From Azotobacter bryophylli (GTDB lineage Bacteria > Pseudomonadota > Gammaproteobacteria > Pseudomonadales > Pseudomonadaceae): DNA of 64,000 bases. The position numbers and the translations under genes were made by a program. This document shows positions 45,404 to 54,385 of this stretch, piece after piece. The stretch lies in assembly GCF_042643485.1 (NCBI RefSeq), contig NZ_JBHRSJ010000022.1, positions 1-64,000 of the forward strand, written 5' to 3'. The notes beneath the pieces were generated by a model that did not search any database, was not told the DNA's origin, and worked only from the letters and a program-made list of their open reading frames with translations. Positions within the stretch are counted from its first letter, which is position 1. Each line of letters begins with the position of its first letter.

Positions 45404-47686
45404 TCAGAGCGGGACCGGCCGGTCGCCGGTGACCAGCTCCCGGATCGCCTGCAGGGCGCGGGTGCGCGAGGAGACGAACAATTCCGGCGGCAGGCCCGGT
45501 GGCTGGTCCAGGCCTCCCGGCAGCGGCTCCACGCCCAGGGTCTGGTGCACCTTCTGCAGTTGCAGTTCGCAGGCGAACCAGCCGGCGCCCACCATCCAGT
45601 CGTAAATCCGTTCGAGGGCGCTCTGCTGGCGCGGCATTTCCCGGCCGTCGGCCTCCTTGCGCGTGCCATCCAGCCGCATCACCAGTTCATGGTGCAGCCT
45701 CTGCGCTGCATTGCGCCGGGCAGGCAGGGGGAACATCGCTACCGGCCGGCCCGTCATGCAGGCCTCGGTCATCATGGAGACCGTCTCCCCGGTCACGATG
45801 AAGGCATCGGCCAGCGCCAACAGGGCCCGGTGGGGGTTGTCGCCGCCCTTATCGAAGCGGTAGCACCAGTTGGGGGTGTCGATGGCGGCCAGCAAGGCAT
45901 CCGCGGCCTTGGCGCCGGTACGCGGACTGGTCGACACCAGCAGCGAGCCGCCGCGTGCCCTGACCGCGTCGCTGGCCTCCCGGCCCAGATCGCGGGCGAT
46001 CTGCGCATCGAACTGGAGGGGCGTGCTCTTGCCCCCGACTAGCAGGGCGACCCAGGGCCGCGGCAGATGGGCGAAGCGCTGCCGCCAGACCTCCAGCTCC
46101 CCGGGCTCCAGTCGCGGTGCGTCGATGAAGGGGGCCGGCAGGTCCTCGAGGTTCTTCAGAAGCGGCAAGCCGTACTGGGGGGCGGCCAGCACCAGGTCGA
46201 AGCGGCCCAGCGGCATGAGCGGACGCCCCACCAGCACCAGGCGCGTGCGACTGCCGGCCCGCCGGCGTATCTCTTGGGCCAGTGGCGCCGTGCGGCGTCC
46301 CGAGCTGATCACCAGATCCGGCCAGGGCGGGGACATCTCCTCTATGCGGGCCCCGTAGCGCTTGACCTCGTAGGGCCAGCCCAGGGACTCGGCGATGTTC
46401 GTCAGCTGCGCGTTGTCACCGGCATGCTTGCCCTTGAGTACCCATACCCTGGGCGTCACGGGCCCGCCCGGGCTGCGGTGGGCGAAGTCGGCCCGGAAAC
46501 GTCGCGTCTGTCCCGTGCGGTCCCGGCAGTCCAGCTGCCAGCCGCGGTCGGGGTAGCGTCGCGCTATCCGGCGCAGCAACTCCCGCCAGCCGTCCGCAGT
46601 GCCGATCTGCGTGCCCGCCGGGCCGACTCCCACCCTCACCAGGACCCACTGGCGGCCGAGCTGGAACAGGCGGTCGAGGAGCCAAGGGATGTCCCCCACC
46701 GGCATCCGCTCGAGGCCGCTGGCGGCGATCACGTCCCGCGCCGGCAGATCCTCCCGGCGCAGCCACTCTAGCGGCTGGCGCTCGACCGGATGGCCGCCGT
46801 CGGCCGGCTCGCCCCAGTTGCCGACCAGCAACAGCTGCGCGTTGTCGGACTCCAGCGCATAGCTGCAGTGGGCTTCCGGCAGCGTCTGCGGCCCCTGGGC
46901 CAAGCGCTCGCAGGCCGCGGCGAAGCCCGGGCTGGGGCTGGTCGCGGTATGGACTTCATAGCCCGCGGTATCGGCTTGCTGCTCGAGGCCGTGGAAATAT
47001 TCGGCGCGCGGATGGTGATGGTAGGAGAACCGCTCGGGCCGGGGCCGCCAGGGCTGCAGGTAGCGAGTCGAGTAGTGCAGCAGCTTGGACTGGCCGTGGC
47101 GGTATTCCAGGTCGCGGGCATGCCAGCGCGGATCGAGCGCGCCCCAGCGGTCGTAGGGGGCGGCCGCCAGGGCTTCGAGCGCACTCTGGGGCTCGCGGCA
47201 GGCGCTGGCGTAGCTCCAGCACCCGGCCATGCGCTCGCAGTCGATGAGCATCACGGCCGTCTCCTGCGGCAGCAGGGACAGGTAGCCATGCTCGCCCATG
47301 GGCAGGTCGAAGAGTTCGGCGGGGTCGTCGGCGTAGAGCTGACCGACGTCGTTGTAGATCGCCCGCCCCTGACGCCCGGCCAGCTCCGGAACGGCGAAGC
47401 GGTAACGGTCGATGCCGCCGCACTGGCCTTTGCGCGCGAAGCCCGGGAGGTCGATCAGGCGGTAGATCTCGTAGCGCCGGTCGGGATTGCGCACCCGCTG
47501 CAGGGAATAGAAGAAGACCCGTTCGGCCCGGTAGTGCTCGGCCTGGGTGCCGAGGAAGATGCGCACCGCGGGGGCTTGCGGGGCTCCGGCCCGGGCCTCC
47601 AGCACCACGGGCAGCAGTTTCGGCAGGTTCGTGGATCCATCCGAGTCGTTGCCGTCCAGGCCAGATTCTTGCAAAAGGGCGCTCAT
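45404..47686 (-). CDS. three-part protein: glycosyltransferase-like N-terminus and C-terminal ELM1 (DUF1022) domain
   Basis: 760 residues. Residues 40-235 look like a GT-A nucleotide-sugar transferase (VRIFLGTQAEHYRAERVFFY, RYRFAVPELAG), but the usual DxD is replaced by AIYNDVGQLYADD. Residues 240-400 are a second methyltransferase- or GT-like segment with no motif I can name. Residues 412-760 are ELM1-like: WVLKGKHAGDNAQLTNIAES, DLVISSGRRTAPLA, GRFDLVLAAPQYGLP, VALLVGGKSTPLQF and IVTGETVSMMTEACMTGRPV. ELM1 relatives are GT-B-like with unknown substrates. No signal peptide. Most bacterial ELM1 proteins are only 300-400 residues. Confidence 0.75.
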   Translation of the reverse strand: MSALLQESGLDGNDSDGSTNLPKLLPVVLEARAGAPQAPAVRIFLGTQAEHYRAERVFFYSLQRVRNPDRRYEIYRLIDLPGFARKGQCGGIDRYRFAVPELAGRQGRAIYNDVGQLYADDPAELFDLPMGEHGYLSLLPQETAVMLIDCERMAGCWSYASACREPQSALEALAAAPYDRWGALDPRWHARDLEYRHGQSKLLHYSTRYLQPWRPRPERFSYHHHPRAEYFHGLEQQADTAGYEVHTATSPSPGFAAACERLAQGPQTLPEAHCSYALESDNAQLLLVGNWGEPADGGHPVERQPLEWLRREDLPARDVIAASGLERMPVGDIPWLLDRLFQLGRQWVLVRVGVGPAGTQIGTADGWRELLRRIARRYPDRGWQLDCRDRTGQTRRFRADFAHRSPGGPVTPRVWVLKGKHAGDNAQLTNIAESLGWPYEVKRYGARIEEMSPPWPDLVISSGRRTAPLAQEIRRRAGSRTRLVLVGRPLMPLGRFDLVLAAPQYGLPLLKNLEDLPAPFIDAPRLEPGELEVWRQRFAHLPRPWVALLVGGKSTPLQFDAQIARDLGREASDAVRARGGSLLVSTSPRTGAKAADALLAAIDTPNWCYRFDKGGDNPHRALLALADAFIVTGETVSMMTEACMTGRPVAMFPLPARRNAAQRLHHELVMRLDGTRKEADGREMPRQQSALERIYDWMVGAGWFACELQLQKVHQTLGVEPLPGGLDQPPGLPPELFVSSRTRALQAIRELVTGDRPVPL

Positions 47687-47835
47687 ACATCTTCTCGTTC
47701 TAGAGCTTCGAAGCCGACAGGCAATTCCGTCTTCTCCTGCGTCGGAGCCGGCGGGCGGTCGATGGGCAGGGACAGGGCTGATTCGGGGCTAGTTCGAAGC
47801 GTTCCCGGTGGCGTGCGAGCCGTTCGGGGTTTGTC

Positions 47836-48069
47836 TCAACCTGTGGGGCGCACAGCCGCCGGCAGGCGGCTGGTGCAGGGCTCTCTCTGTTCCAGGGCGG
47901 AGCGGATTCCGACGCCATCGGCCCGGCGTACATGGGCGGCGGCCTCGGCCATATCCTCGGCGCGGTACTTGGCCGCCATCGGACCCGTGCGATAGACGCC
48001 GCGTTTGCCGTGCATCAATACCAGCTCCTCGCTCTCGGCGTCATTGACGATCCGCAAGGCCCGGAGCAT
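47836..48069 (-). CDS. possible small hypothetical protein
   Basis: 77 residues starting MLRALRIVNDAESEELVLMH, then GVYRTGPMAAKYRAEDMAEA. The middle has natural amino-acid composition and codon use, unlike the ends. No good ribosome site precedes the ATG at 48069 and the open frame continues to 48189. It could be a real small gene or a decayed one. No family recognised. Confidence 0.4.
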   Translation of the reverse strand: MLRALRIVNDAESEELVLMHGKRGVYRTGPMAAKYRAEDMAEAAAHVRRADGVGIRSALEQREPCTSRLPAAVRPTG

Positions 48070-48334
48070 CCCGTCGTTGCGGCTGACGGCGGTCTCCGGA
48101 ACGGAGCGAGGTCTCTCCGCCGGGCAGGGGGCTGCGGAGCCGTCCGCACGGGCGATTCCGAGTTGCAAGGTCAGACGAGAACGGAACAAGACGAATACAC
48201 CAACGGAGAAGGACTCCCGCCACCTGCCTTAATCAGGGAAATTCTGAAGTGCACGTCGCCGCCCCTTTTGCGCTGCGCTGAGGGTACGGCTCTGGCGATC
48301 AATATCTCGTCAATTGTAAGTAAAAAAGGCATAA

Positions 48335-48400
48335 AAACCGACCGGTTTCAGCCGGGCGCCCCATCGGGGCGCGATCGCAGGAGCCGCTGCGATTGGGGCT
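48335..48400 (-). terminator. cluster of hairpins downstream of the second SulP gene
   Basis: Reading the minus strand past the SulP stop: a 7-bp hairpin near 48380-48400 (ATCGCAG/CTGCGAT), a 7-bp hairpin 48356-48372 (GCGCCCC/GGGGCGC), then AAACCG/CGGTTT (48335-48348) running into TTTTT. The last is the likely terminator. 48070-48334 holds no supported gene. Confidence 0.5.
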
Positions 48401-48421
48401 GGATGCGGAGGCCCGTCGTAC

Positions 48422-49867
48422 TCAGTCGTGATGGACTCCGGCGCGCTTGAGCAACTGCTTGCAACGCTCGGACAGGTGCAGCACGCGCAGGTGCTTGCCG
48501 GCCTTGGCGTAGCGCTCGCGCAGGGTCTTCAGCGCGGCGATGGCCGAGTAGTCGCCGAAGCTCAAATGGCGGCAGTCCAGCGTCACCCGGGGCGGGTCGC
48601 CGGCGGGGTCGAACTGGTCAAGGAAGGGCGTGGTGGAGGCGAAGAACAGCGTGCCGTGCAGCCGGTAGAGCTTGCTGCCGTCGGCTTCCCGATGGCTGTC
48701 GGCGTACAGCTCGCGGGCCTGTTGCCAGGCGAAGTTGAGCGCGGCGATGACGATGCCGCAGAGCACGGCGGTGGCCAGGTCGGTGAACACGGTGATGACG
48801 GTCACGGCGAAGATCACCAGCGCATCGTTCCGCGGCACCTTGTTGAGCACTCGCAGCGAGGCCCAGGCGAAGGTCTGCTGGGCCACCACGAACATCACCC
48901 CGACCAGGGCCGCCAGCGGGATGCGCTCGATCAGCGGCGCGAGGAACAGCACGAACAGCAGGATCATCACCCCGGCGACCACCCCGGAGAGCCGGCCGCG
49001 GCCGCCGGAGCCGAGGTTGATCATGGTCTGGCCGATCATCGCGCAGCCGCCCATGCCGCCGAACAGGCCGGACGCCAGGTTGGCCGCGCCCAGCGCCACG
49101 CATTCGCGGTCCGGGTAGCCGCGGCTCTCGGTGATCTCGTCGGTGAGATTCAGGGTCAGCAGGGTTTCCAGCAGGCCGACCAGCGCCATCAGCACCGCGT
49201 AGGGCGCGACGATGCCCAGCGTTTCCAGGCTCCAGGGCACCTGCGGCACGGCCAGCGCGGGCAGGCCGCCGGCGATGTGCGCCATGTCGCCGAGAGTGTG
49301 GGTCGGCAGGTCGAGCAGCCAGACCGCGAGGCCAACGCCGAGGATCGCCACCAGCGCCGGCGGCACGGCGCGGGTCAGGCGCGGCAGCAGGTAGACGACG
49401 GCCATGGTCGCCGCCACCAGTCCCAGCATCAGGTACAGCGGCGTACCGCTGAGCCAGGCCTCGCCGGCCTTGAAGTGCTCCAGCTGGGCCAGGGCGATGA
49501 TGATCGCCAGGCCGTTGACGAAGCCGAGCATCACCGGGTGCGGCACCATGCGCACCAGCTTGCCCAGACGCAGCAGACCGAAGGCGACCATGATCAGCCC
49601 GCCGAGCAGCACGGTGGCCAGCAGGTACTGCACGCCGTGCTGCACCACCAGCGCGACGATCACCACGGCCATCGAGCCGGCGGCGCCGGACACCATGCCA
49701 GGGCGGCCGCCGAACAGGGCGGTGAGGGTGCAGATGATGAAGGCGCCGTACAACCCCATCAGCGGATTGAGGTGGGCGACCAGGGCGAAGGCGATGCACT
49801 CGGGCACCAGGGCGAAGGAGGTGGTGAGTCCGGCCAGGACATCGGCGCGCAGACGTTGGGCTTTCAT
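48422..49867 (-). CDS. SulP-family anion transporter with STAS domain
   Basis: 481 residues. SulP features: LTTSFALVPECIAFALVAHL, GLYGAFIICTLTALFGGRPG, LVGLLETLLTLNLTDEITES and FGGMGGCAMIGQTMINLGSG, then a short C-terminal STAS (TLFFASTTPFLDQFD, LSFGDYSAIAALKTL). It is shorter than the copy at 27941 and has a different first-helix motif, so it belongs to another SulP branch. The substrate is unknown; sulfate is plausible given the sulfur genes to the right, but bicarbonate transporters share the fold. The start is at ATG 49867. Confidence 0.87.
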   Translation of the reverse strand: MKAQRLRADVLAGLTTSFALVPECIAFALVAHLNPLMGLYGAFIICTLTALFGGRPGMVSGAAGSMAVVIVALVVQHGVQYLLATVLLGGLIMVAFGLLRLGKLVRMVPHPVMLGFVNGLAIIIALAQLEHFKAGEAWLSGTPLYLMLGLVAATMAVVYLLPRLTRAVPPALVAILGVGLAVWLLDLPTHTLGDMAHIAGGLPALAVPQVPWSLETLGIVAPYAVLMALVGLLETLLTLNLTDEITESRGYPDRECVALGAANLASGLFGGMGGCAMIGQTMINLGSGGRGRLSGVVAGVMILLFVLFLAPLIERIPLAALVGVMFVVAQQTFAWASLRVLNKVPRNDALVIFAVTVITVFTDLATAVLCGIVIAALNFAWQQARELYADSHREADGSKLYRLHGTLFFASTTPFLDQFDPAGDPPRVTLDCRHLSFGDYSAIAALKTLRERYAKAGKHLRVLHLSERCKQLLKRAGVHHD

Positions 49868-50055
49868 GGCTTACCTGAAATGGAGGCCGGCTGGGCCGGC
49901 CGCGAACGACGGAAAAGGGAGGCGGCGGATGTTACGGCGCCGAGGCCGCTCCGGCCAGCGATCCCGGACTCTCGCTGGGCGATGTCACGCTTTCCGGGAA
50001 TACCGGGCGGGCAGGCGGCCTCCGTCGCGGTCGCCGGCCGAGCGCCTTGCGCCGT

Positions 50056-51045
50056 TCAGACGGCGAGCCAGTGGCCGAGATCGCGGTCCAGCAGCCGCGA
50101 CAGGTGGGCGATGTCCTCCGCCAGGGTCTCGCGGATGTCCCGGCGCAGCGCGGCGTCGAGCGCAATCTTGGGCGCCGGCGCCTTGTTCCAGTCGAGCAGC
50201 GCCTTGCGCCCGCTCATCACCGCGGTGAGCAGCGGCGAAGGTCGCTCCGGCTTATCCAGCGGCTTCAGCCGCAGGCGGTACTTCTCTCCGGCCATGAAGC
50301 CGCGCACGGCCATCGGCGGGCGCTTCAGCAGGCGCTGCAGCCAACCGACCTTGAAGCCCTGGCCGGCCCGGCGGGCGGCGAAGTCGGTGCGGCCGTCGTC
50401 GGGCAGGTCGAGAAAATCCAGCATCCGCCGGTAGAGCCCGGCCGGGTCCTGGGCCAGATCGTCGTACACCGCCACGAAGCAGCGCTCCCGGCCCACCACC
50501 GAGAAGAAGCGCTCCACGTGCTTGCCCAGGCGGCCGATCTCGTCGTACTGCAGCCAGCGCGGGTCGAGGCAGCTGCGCGGGATCTGGCGGCCGCGGGCGC
50601 GCTCGCCGAGCAGGCGCCAGGCACTGGCGAAGTCGGGCACGACCTCGTCGCCCAGGTAGAGCAGACGCTGATGCAGGGAGGGGAGCATGGCCATGGGGTC
50701 GCGTAGGGCGATGATGAACTTGGCCTCGGGCCAGACGCGCAGGATGGGCTTCATCTGCTCGGCGGCGTAGAGGTAGGACACCGAGCCCTCGGCCATGAGC
50801 GGACGGTCGGCAGAGTAGTGGCCGAAGTAGCGCGGCAAGTAGTCGTTCTGCAGGGCCTGGCGCAGTTCGGCGTCGGGGAGCCCGTTGAGGTCGTAGCGGG
50901 AGAAGAAGTGCGGTTCCTTGACGGAGGAGAAGGTAACGCCGGGATGCTCCGCAAGGTAGTTCGAGAGGGAGGTGGTGCCGCAGCGGGGCGCGCCCACGAC
51001 GCAGGCGAAGCGCTGCGGGATGGCGTCGAAATGGTGTATTGGCAT
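50056..51045 (-). CDS. PAPS-dependent sulfotransferase family protein
   Basis: 329 residues. The 5'-phosphosulfate loop CVVGAPRCGTTSLSNYLAEH and the 3'-phosphate motif FIIALRDPMAMLPSLHQRLL are clear. KEPHFFSRYDL is a family stretch. It transfers sulfate from PAPS to an unknown acceptor, perhaps a glycan, lipid or small molecule. The C-terminus is basic. It is first on its strand, with its promoter in 51046-51420, and lies next to sulfur acquisition genes, although sulfation consumes rather than supplies sulfur. Confidence 0.85.
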   Translation of the reverse strand: MPIHHFDAIPQRFACVVGAPRCGTTSLSNYLAEHPGVTFSSVKEPHFFSRYDLNGLPDAELRQALQNDYLPRYFGHYSADRPLMAEGSVSYLYAAEQMKPILRVWPEAKFIIALRDPMAMLPSLHQRLLYLGDEVVPDFASAWRLLGERARGRQIPRSCLDPRWLQYDEIGRLGKHVERFFSVVGRERCFVAVYDDLAQDPAGLYRRMLDFLDLPDDGRTDFAARRAGQGFKVGWLQRLLKRPPMAVRGFMAGEKYRLRLKPLDKPERPSPLLTAVMSGRKALLDWNKAPAPKIALDAALRRDIRETLAEDIAHLSRLLDRDLGHWLAV

Positions 51046-51567
51046 GATTGTTCTTCGAATTTTCGATGAAAATAGGTCGACAGACTCCGTTGCCGAATAC
51101 GACAGGCATTATTGCCCGATTCTTCACTGGGTAAGCCTGAAAATACAGGCTGAAGCAGGTACGACTGTTCCTTATGGATGGAAAAAGCGAGTCGATCCAG
51201 TGCCTTGGCGAGCCATTCACTATCACCGTTCCATGTTTCCGGTTTCTTGCCGTGAGTCGACCGGAAGAGCTGTTCGTGACGTTCGTCTCGATCTGGGCGG
51301 CGTTTCGATATCGAACGCGGAGTCGTCGCCGCAGCGCTCGAAGAGTCCGCGGCGGACTTTCCTTGGCTTGGGGCGAATGGACGAGGAACGGTCGACCATA
51401 AGTTAATTCAAAATCGTTATTTAAATTTATTTTTATATTCCATTAGATTGAGGCCGTCGCGTACTCGCCGGCCAACCGCCGAGCCGCATGAAACAGGAAT
51501 GAGCGCGCCATTCGCGCCTAGTGACAGTCCCTCGGGCCGTCGCCCGATCATGCGTTTGGAGATATCC
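51046..51567. promoter_or_regulatory. non-coding region with AT-rich promoter block upstream of the TauD-type gene
   Basis: 522 bases, no supported gene. An unusually AT-rich block at 51402-51450 (ATTTTTATATTCCATTAG at 51428-51445) lies about 120 bases before the dioxygenase ATG. The core TATTCCAT also occurs upstream of the sulfate-binding protein gene (as TATTCCATAAAAG). A sulfur-starvation regulator such as CysB could bind here; that is inference. Confidence 0.45.
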
Positions 51568-52464
51568 ATGTCAGCGGTTGAATCCCTCGTGCCCGTAACC
51601 GACGCTCCCGCCCAATCGTTCGAGATCCGTCCCCTGGACGGCGGCCTGGGTGCGGAGCTCGTCGGTCTGGACCTGTCCCGCCCGCTCAGTCCGCAGGATT
51701 TCGCCCGTGTCCACGGCGCGCACCTGGAGCACAAGCTGCTGATCTTCCGCGACCAGCGCATCACCCCGGCGCAGCAGGTCGCCTTCAGCCGCCGCTTCGG
51801 CGAGCTGCAGATCCACGTGCTCAAACAGTTCCAGCTCGCCGGGCAGCCGGAAGTCTTCGTCATCTCCAACATCGTCGAGAACGGCCAACCCGTCGGCCTG
51901 GGCGATGCCGGCAAGTTCTGGCACTCGGACCTGTCCTACAAGGAGGTGCCGAGCCTGGGCTCGATGCTCTACGCCCAGGAGCTGCCGGAGGAGGGCGGCG
52001 ACACCCTGTTCGCCGACCAGCAACGCGCCTACGAGACCCTGCCGGAAGCGCTGCGCCGGGCGATCGAGGGCAAGTGCGCGGTGCATTCCTACACCGCCCG
52101 TTACGACGACGAGGTGTTCGAGGGCATCCGCCGGCCGCAGCTGAGCGCGGAGCAGCTGGCCGAGGTCCGCACGGTCGAGCATCCGGTGGTGCGCACCCAC
52201 CCGGAAACCGGGCGCAAGGGGCTGTTCGTCAACGAGAACTTCACCACCCATATCGTCGACGTTCCGGAGGAGGAGAGCCGGCAGATCCTCGCCGAACTGT
52301 TCGCCCACAGCGCCCGTTCCGAATTCGTCTACCGCCACCAGTGGCAGCCCAACGATCTGCTGTTCTGGGACAACCGCTCGCTCATCCACCTGGCCACCGG
52401 CTGCCCCAACCACCTGCGCCGCCGCATGCACCGCACCACCATCCAGGGCGATGCGCCGTTCTGA
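51568..52464 (+). CDS. TauD/TfdA-family Fe(II)/2-oxoglutarate dioxygenase
   Basis: 298 residues. The iron ligands are visible: His and Asp of GKFWHSDLSYKEVP and the distal His in RRRMHRTTIQG, with FWDNRSLIHLATGCP as the conserved C-terminal region. Such enzymes oxidise taurine, alkyl sulfonates, sulfate esters or aryloxyacids, releasing sulfite, sulfate or a phenol. The adjoining ABC importer suggests the substrate is taken up by it. GGAG lies 6 bases before ATG 51568; the frame from 51448 is rejected. First gene of a dioxygenase/ABC unit. Confidence 0.9.
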   Translation: MSAVESLVPVTDAPAQSFEIRPLDGGLGAELVGLDLSRPLSPQDFARVHGAHLEHKLLIFRDQRITPAQQVAFSRRFGELQIHVLKQFQLAGQPEVFVISNIVENGQPVGLGDAGKFWHSDLSYKEVPSLGSMLYAQELPEEGGDTLFADQQRAYETLPEALRRAIEGKCAVHSYTARYDDEVFEGIRRPQLSAEQLAEVRTVEHPVVRTHPETGRKGLFVNENFTTHIVDVPEEESRQILAELFAHSARSEFVYRHQWQPNDLLFWDNRSLIHLATGCPNHLRRRMHRTTIQGDAPF

Positions 52465-52509
52465 GCGGCGACCGCTCGACCAGAAGTCAGAAATTTCCAG
52501 GAGTTCGTC

Positions 52510-53553
52510 ATGTCACGCGAAAAATTCCCCTCCGGTCGCTCGCGCCTCGGCCGGCTGGCCGGCGCCATCGGCGTCTCCCTGAGCCTGCTGGCCGGTAGCC
52601 TGGCGGCACCGACCGCCGCCCACGCCGAAGGCCAGATCCGCATCGCCGAGCAGTTCGGCATCGTCTACCTGTTGCTCAACGTGGTCCGCGACCAGCAGTT
52701 GATCGAGAAGCACGGCAAGGAGGCCGGCCTCGACATCAAGGTCGACTGGACCCAGCTGTCCGGCGGCGCGGCGGTCAACGACGCGCTGCTGTCCGGCTCC
52801 ATCGACATCGCCGGAGCCGGCATCGGCCCGCTGTTGACCATCTGGGACCGCACCCACGGCAAGCAGAACGTCAAGGGCGTGGCCTCGCTGGGCAACTTCC
52901 CCTACTACCTGCTGAGCAACGATCCCAAGGTGAAGACCATCGCCGACTTCACCGACAAGGACCGCATCGCCGTGCCGGCGGTGGGCGTCTCCATCCAGTC
53001 GCGCTTCCTGCAGTACGCCGCGGCCAAGCAGTGGGGCGACAAGGAATACAACCGGCTGGACAAGTACACGGTGGCCCTGCCGCACCCGGAGGCGACCTCG
53101 GCCCTGACCAGCGGCGCCACCGAGCTGACCGCGCATTTCTCCAACCCGCCGTTCCAGAACCAGGCGCTGGAGAACCCGAAGGTGCACGTGGTGCTCAACA
53201 CCTACGACCTGCTCGGACCGAACTCGCCCACCGTGCTCTACACCACCGAGAAGTTCCGCACCGAGAACCCCAAGACCTACCAGGCCTTCGTCGACGCCCT
53301 GGCCGAGGCCGCCGATTTCGCGCAGCACGACAAGGCCGCCGCGGCGGAAACCTACATCCGCGTGACCGGGGCGAAGATCAGCAAGGAAGAGCTGCTGAAG
53401 ATCATCGCCGGCGACGATTACCAGTTCAGCGTGACGCCGAAGAACACCTACCCGCTGGCCGACTTCCTCCACCGCGTCGGTGCGCTGAAGAACAAGCCGG
53501 CCTCCTGGCAGGACTACTTCTTCCCGGACGCCAAGCTGGCCCAGGGGAGCTGA
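52510..53553 (+). CDS. ABC transporter periplasmic binding protein (SsuA/TauA/NMT1-like)
   Basis: 347 residues. A signal peptide of about 39 residues ends at PTAAHAE. The body has typical features of sulfonate/nitrate/thiamine-precursor binding proteins: IRIAEQFGIVYLLLNVVRDQ, LSGGAAVNDALLSGSIDIAG, GVASLGNFPYYLLS and ELTAHFSNPPFQNQALENP. The ligand is unknown; the dioxygenase neighbour argues for an organosulfonate or sulfate ester. AGGAG-like sequence precedes the ATG. 5 bases separate it from the ATPase gene. Confidence 0.88.
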   Translation: MSREKFPSGRSRLGRLAGAIGVSLSLLAGSLAAPTAAHAEGQIRIAEQFGIVYLLLNVVRDQQLIEKHGKEAGLDIKVDWTQLSGGAAVNDALLSGSIDIAGAGIGPLLTIWDRTHGKQNVKGVASLGNFPYYLLSNDPKVKTIADFTDKDRIAVPAVGVSIQSRFLQYAAAKQWGDKEYNRLDKYTVALPHPEATSALTSGATELTAHFSNPPFQNQALENPKVHVVLNTYDLLGPNSPTVLYTTEKFRTENPKTYQAFVDALAEAADFAQHDKAAAAETYIRVTGAKISKEELLKIIAGDDYQFSVTPKNTYPLADFLHRVGALKNKPASWQDYFFPDAKLAQGS

Positions 53554-53558
53554 AGCCG

Positions 53559-54335
53559 ATGAATGCCCTATTGCAAGGCCACACGGCCAGCAATCTCCGG
53601 CCGGCGGCGCCCGTTGGGGCGCTGCTGCAGGTGGACAAGGTCAGCCTGGAATACTGCACCCCGCAGCGGGTGGTGCGGGCGACCCACGAGGTGAGCTTCG
53701 AGGTCGACCCGGCGGACCGCTTCGTTCTGCTCGGGCCGTCTGGCTGCGGCAAGTCGACCCTGCTCAAGGCGGTGGCCGGCTTCATCGCCCCGCGCGCCGG
53801 CGAGATCCGCCTGGACGGCGAGCGGGTCAGCCGGCCGGGGCCGGATCGCATCGTGGTGTTCCAGGAATTCGACCAGCTGCCGCCGTGGAAGACGGTGAAG
53901 CAGAACGTCATGTTCCCGCTCCTGGCCTCGCGCACCCTGTCCGGCGGCATGAAGGCGCGGGTGGCCATCGCCCGCGCGCTGGCCATGCAGCCGAAGATCC
54001 TGCTGATGGACGAGCCGTTCGCCGCCCTCGACGCCCTGACCCGGCGCCGGATGCAGGAGGAGCTGCTGGCGCTGTGGGAGGAGGTGCGCTTCACCCTGCT
54101 GTTCGTCACCCACTCCATCGAGGAGGCGCTGGTGGTCGGCAACCGCATCCTGCTGCTGTCGCCGCACCCCGGACGGGTGCGGGCAGAAGTCAACAGCCAC
54201 CAGTTCGACCTGCACAGCCTCGGCGGCATCGCCTTCCAGCAGGCGGCGCAGCGCATCCACGGGCTGCTGTTCGACGAGCCGCCGGAGCGAGTGCCGCTCG
54301 ACCTGCGCTTCCAGGACATCCGCCTGTCCTGCTGA
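53559..54335 (+). CDS. ABC transporter ATPase with shortened helical domain
   Basis: 258 residues. Walker A LLGPSGCGKSTLLKAV (about 58-73), Q-loop VVFQEFDQLPPWKTVKQN, signature LSGGMKARVAIARAL (about 127-141), Walker B ILLMDEPFAALDAL, H-loop FVTHSIEEAL. Oddly, only LASRT separates VMFPL from LSGGM, whereas the second ATPase in this window and SsuB-type proteins have about 33 residues there. About 28 residues of the helical subdomain, which contacts the permease, are therefore missing while the frame stays open. It may be inactive, or an assembly artefact. Confidence 0.85.
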   Translation: MNALLQGHTASNLRPAAPVGALLQVDKVSLEYCTPQRVVRATHEVSFEVDPADRFVLLGPSGCGKSTLLKAVAGFIAPRAGEIRLDGERVSRPGPDRIVVFQEFDQLPPWKTVKQNVMFPLLASRTLSGGMKARVAIARALAMQPKILLMDEPFAALDALTRRRMQEELLALWEEVRFTLLFVTHSIEEALVVGNRILLLSPHPGRVRAEVNSHQFDLHSLGGIAFQQAAQRIHGLLFDEPPERVPLDLRFQDIRLSC

Positions 54336-54385
54336 CCGCCACCCGCCGGCACTGCCGGACTCCACTCGCTACAGGAATCCTTCCC

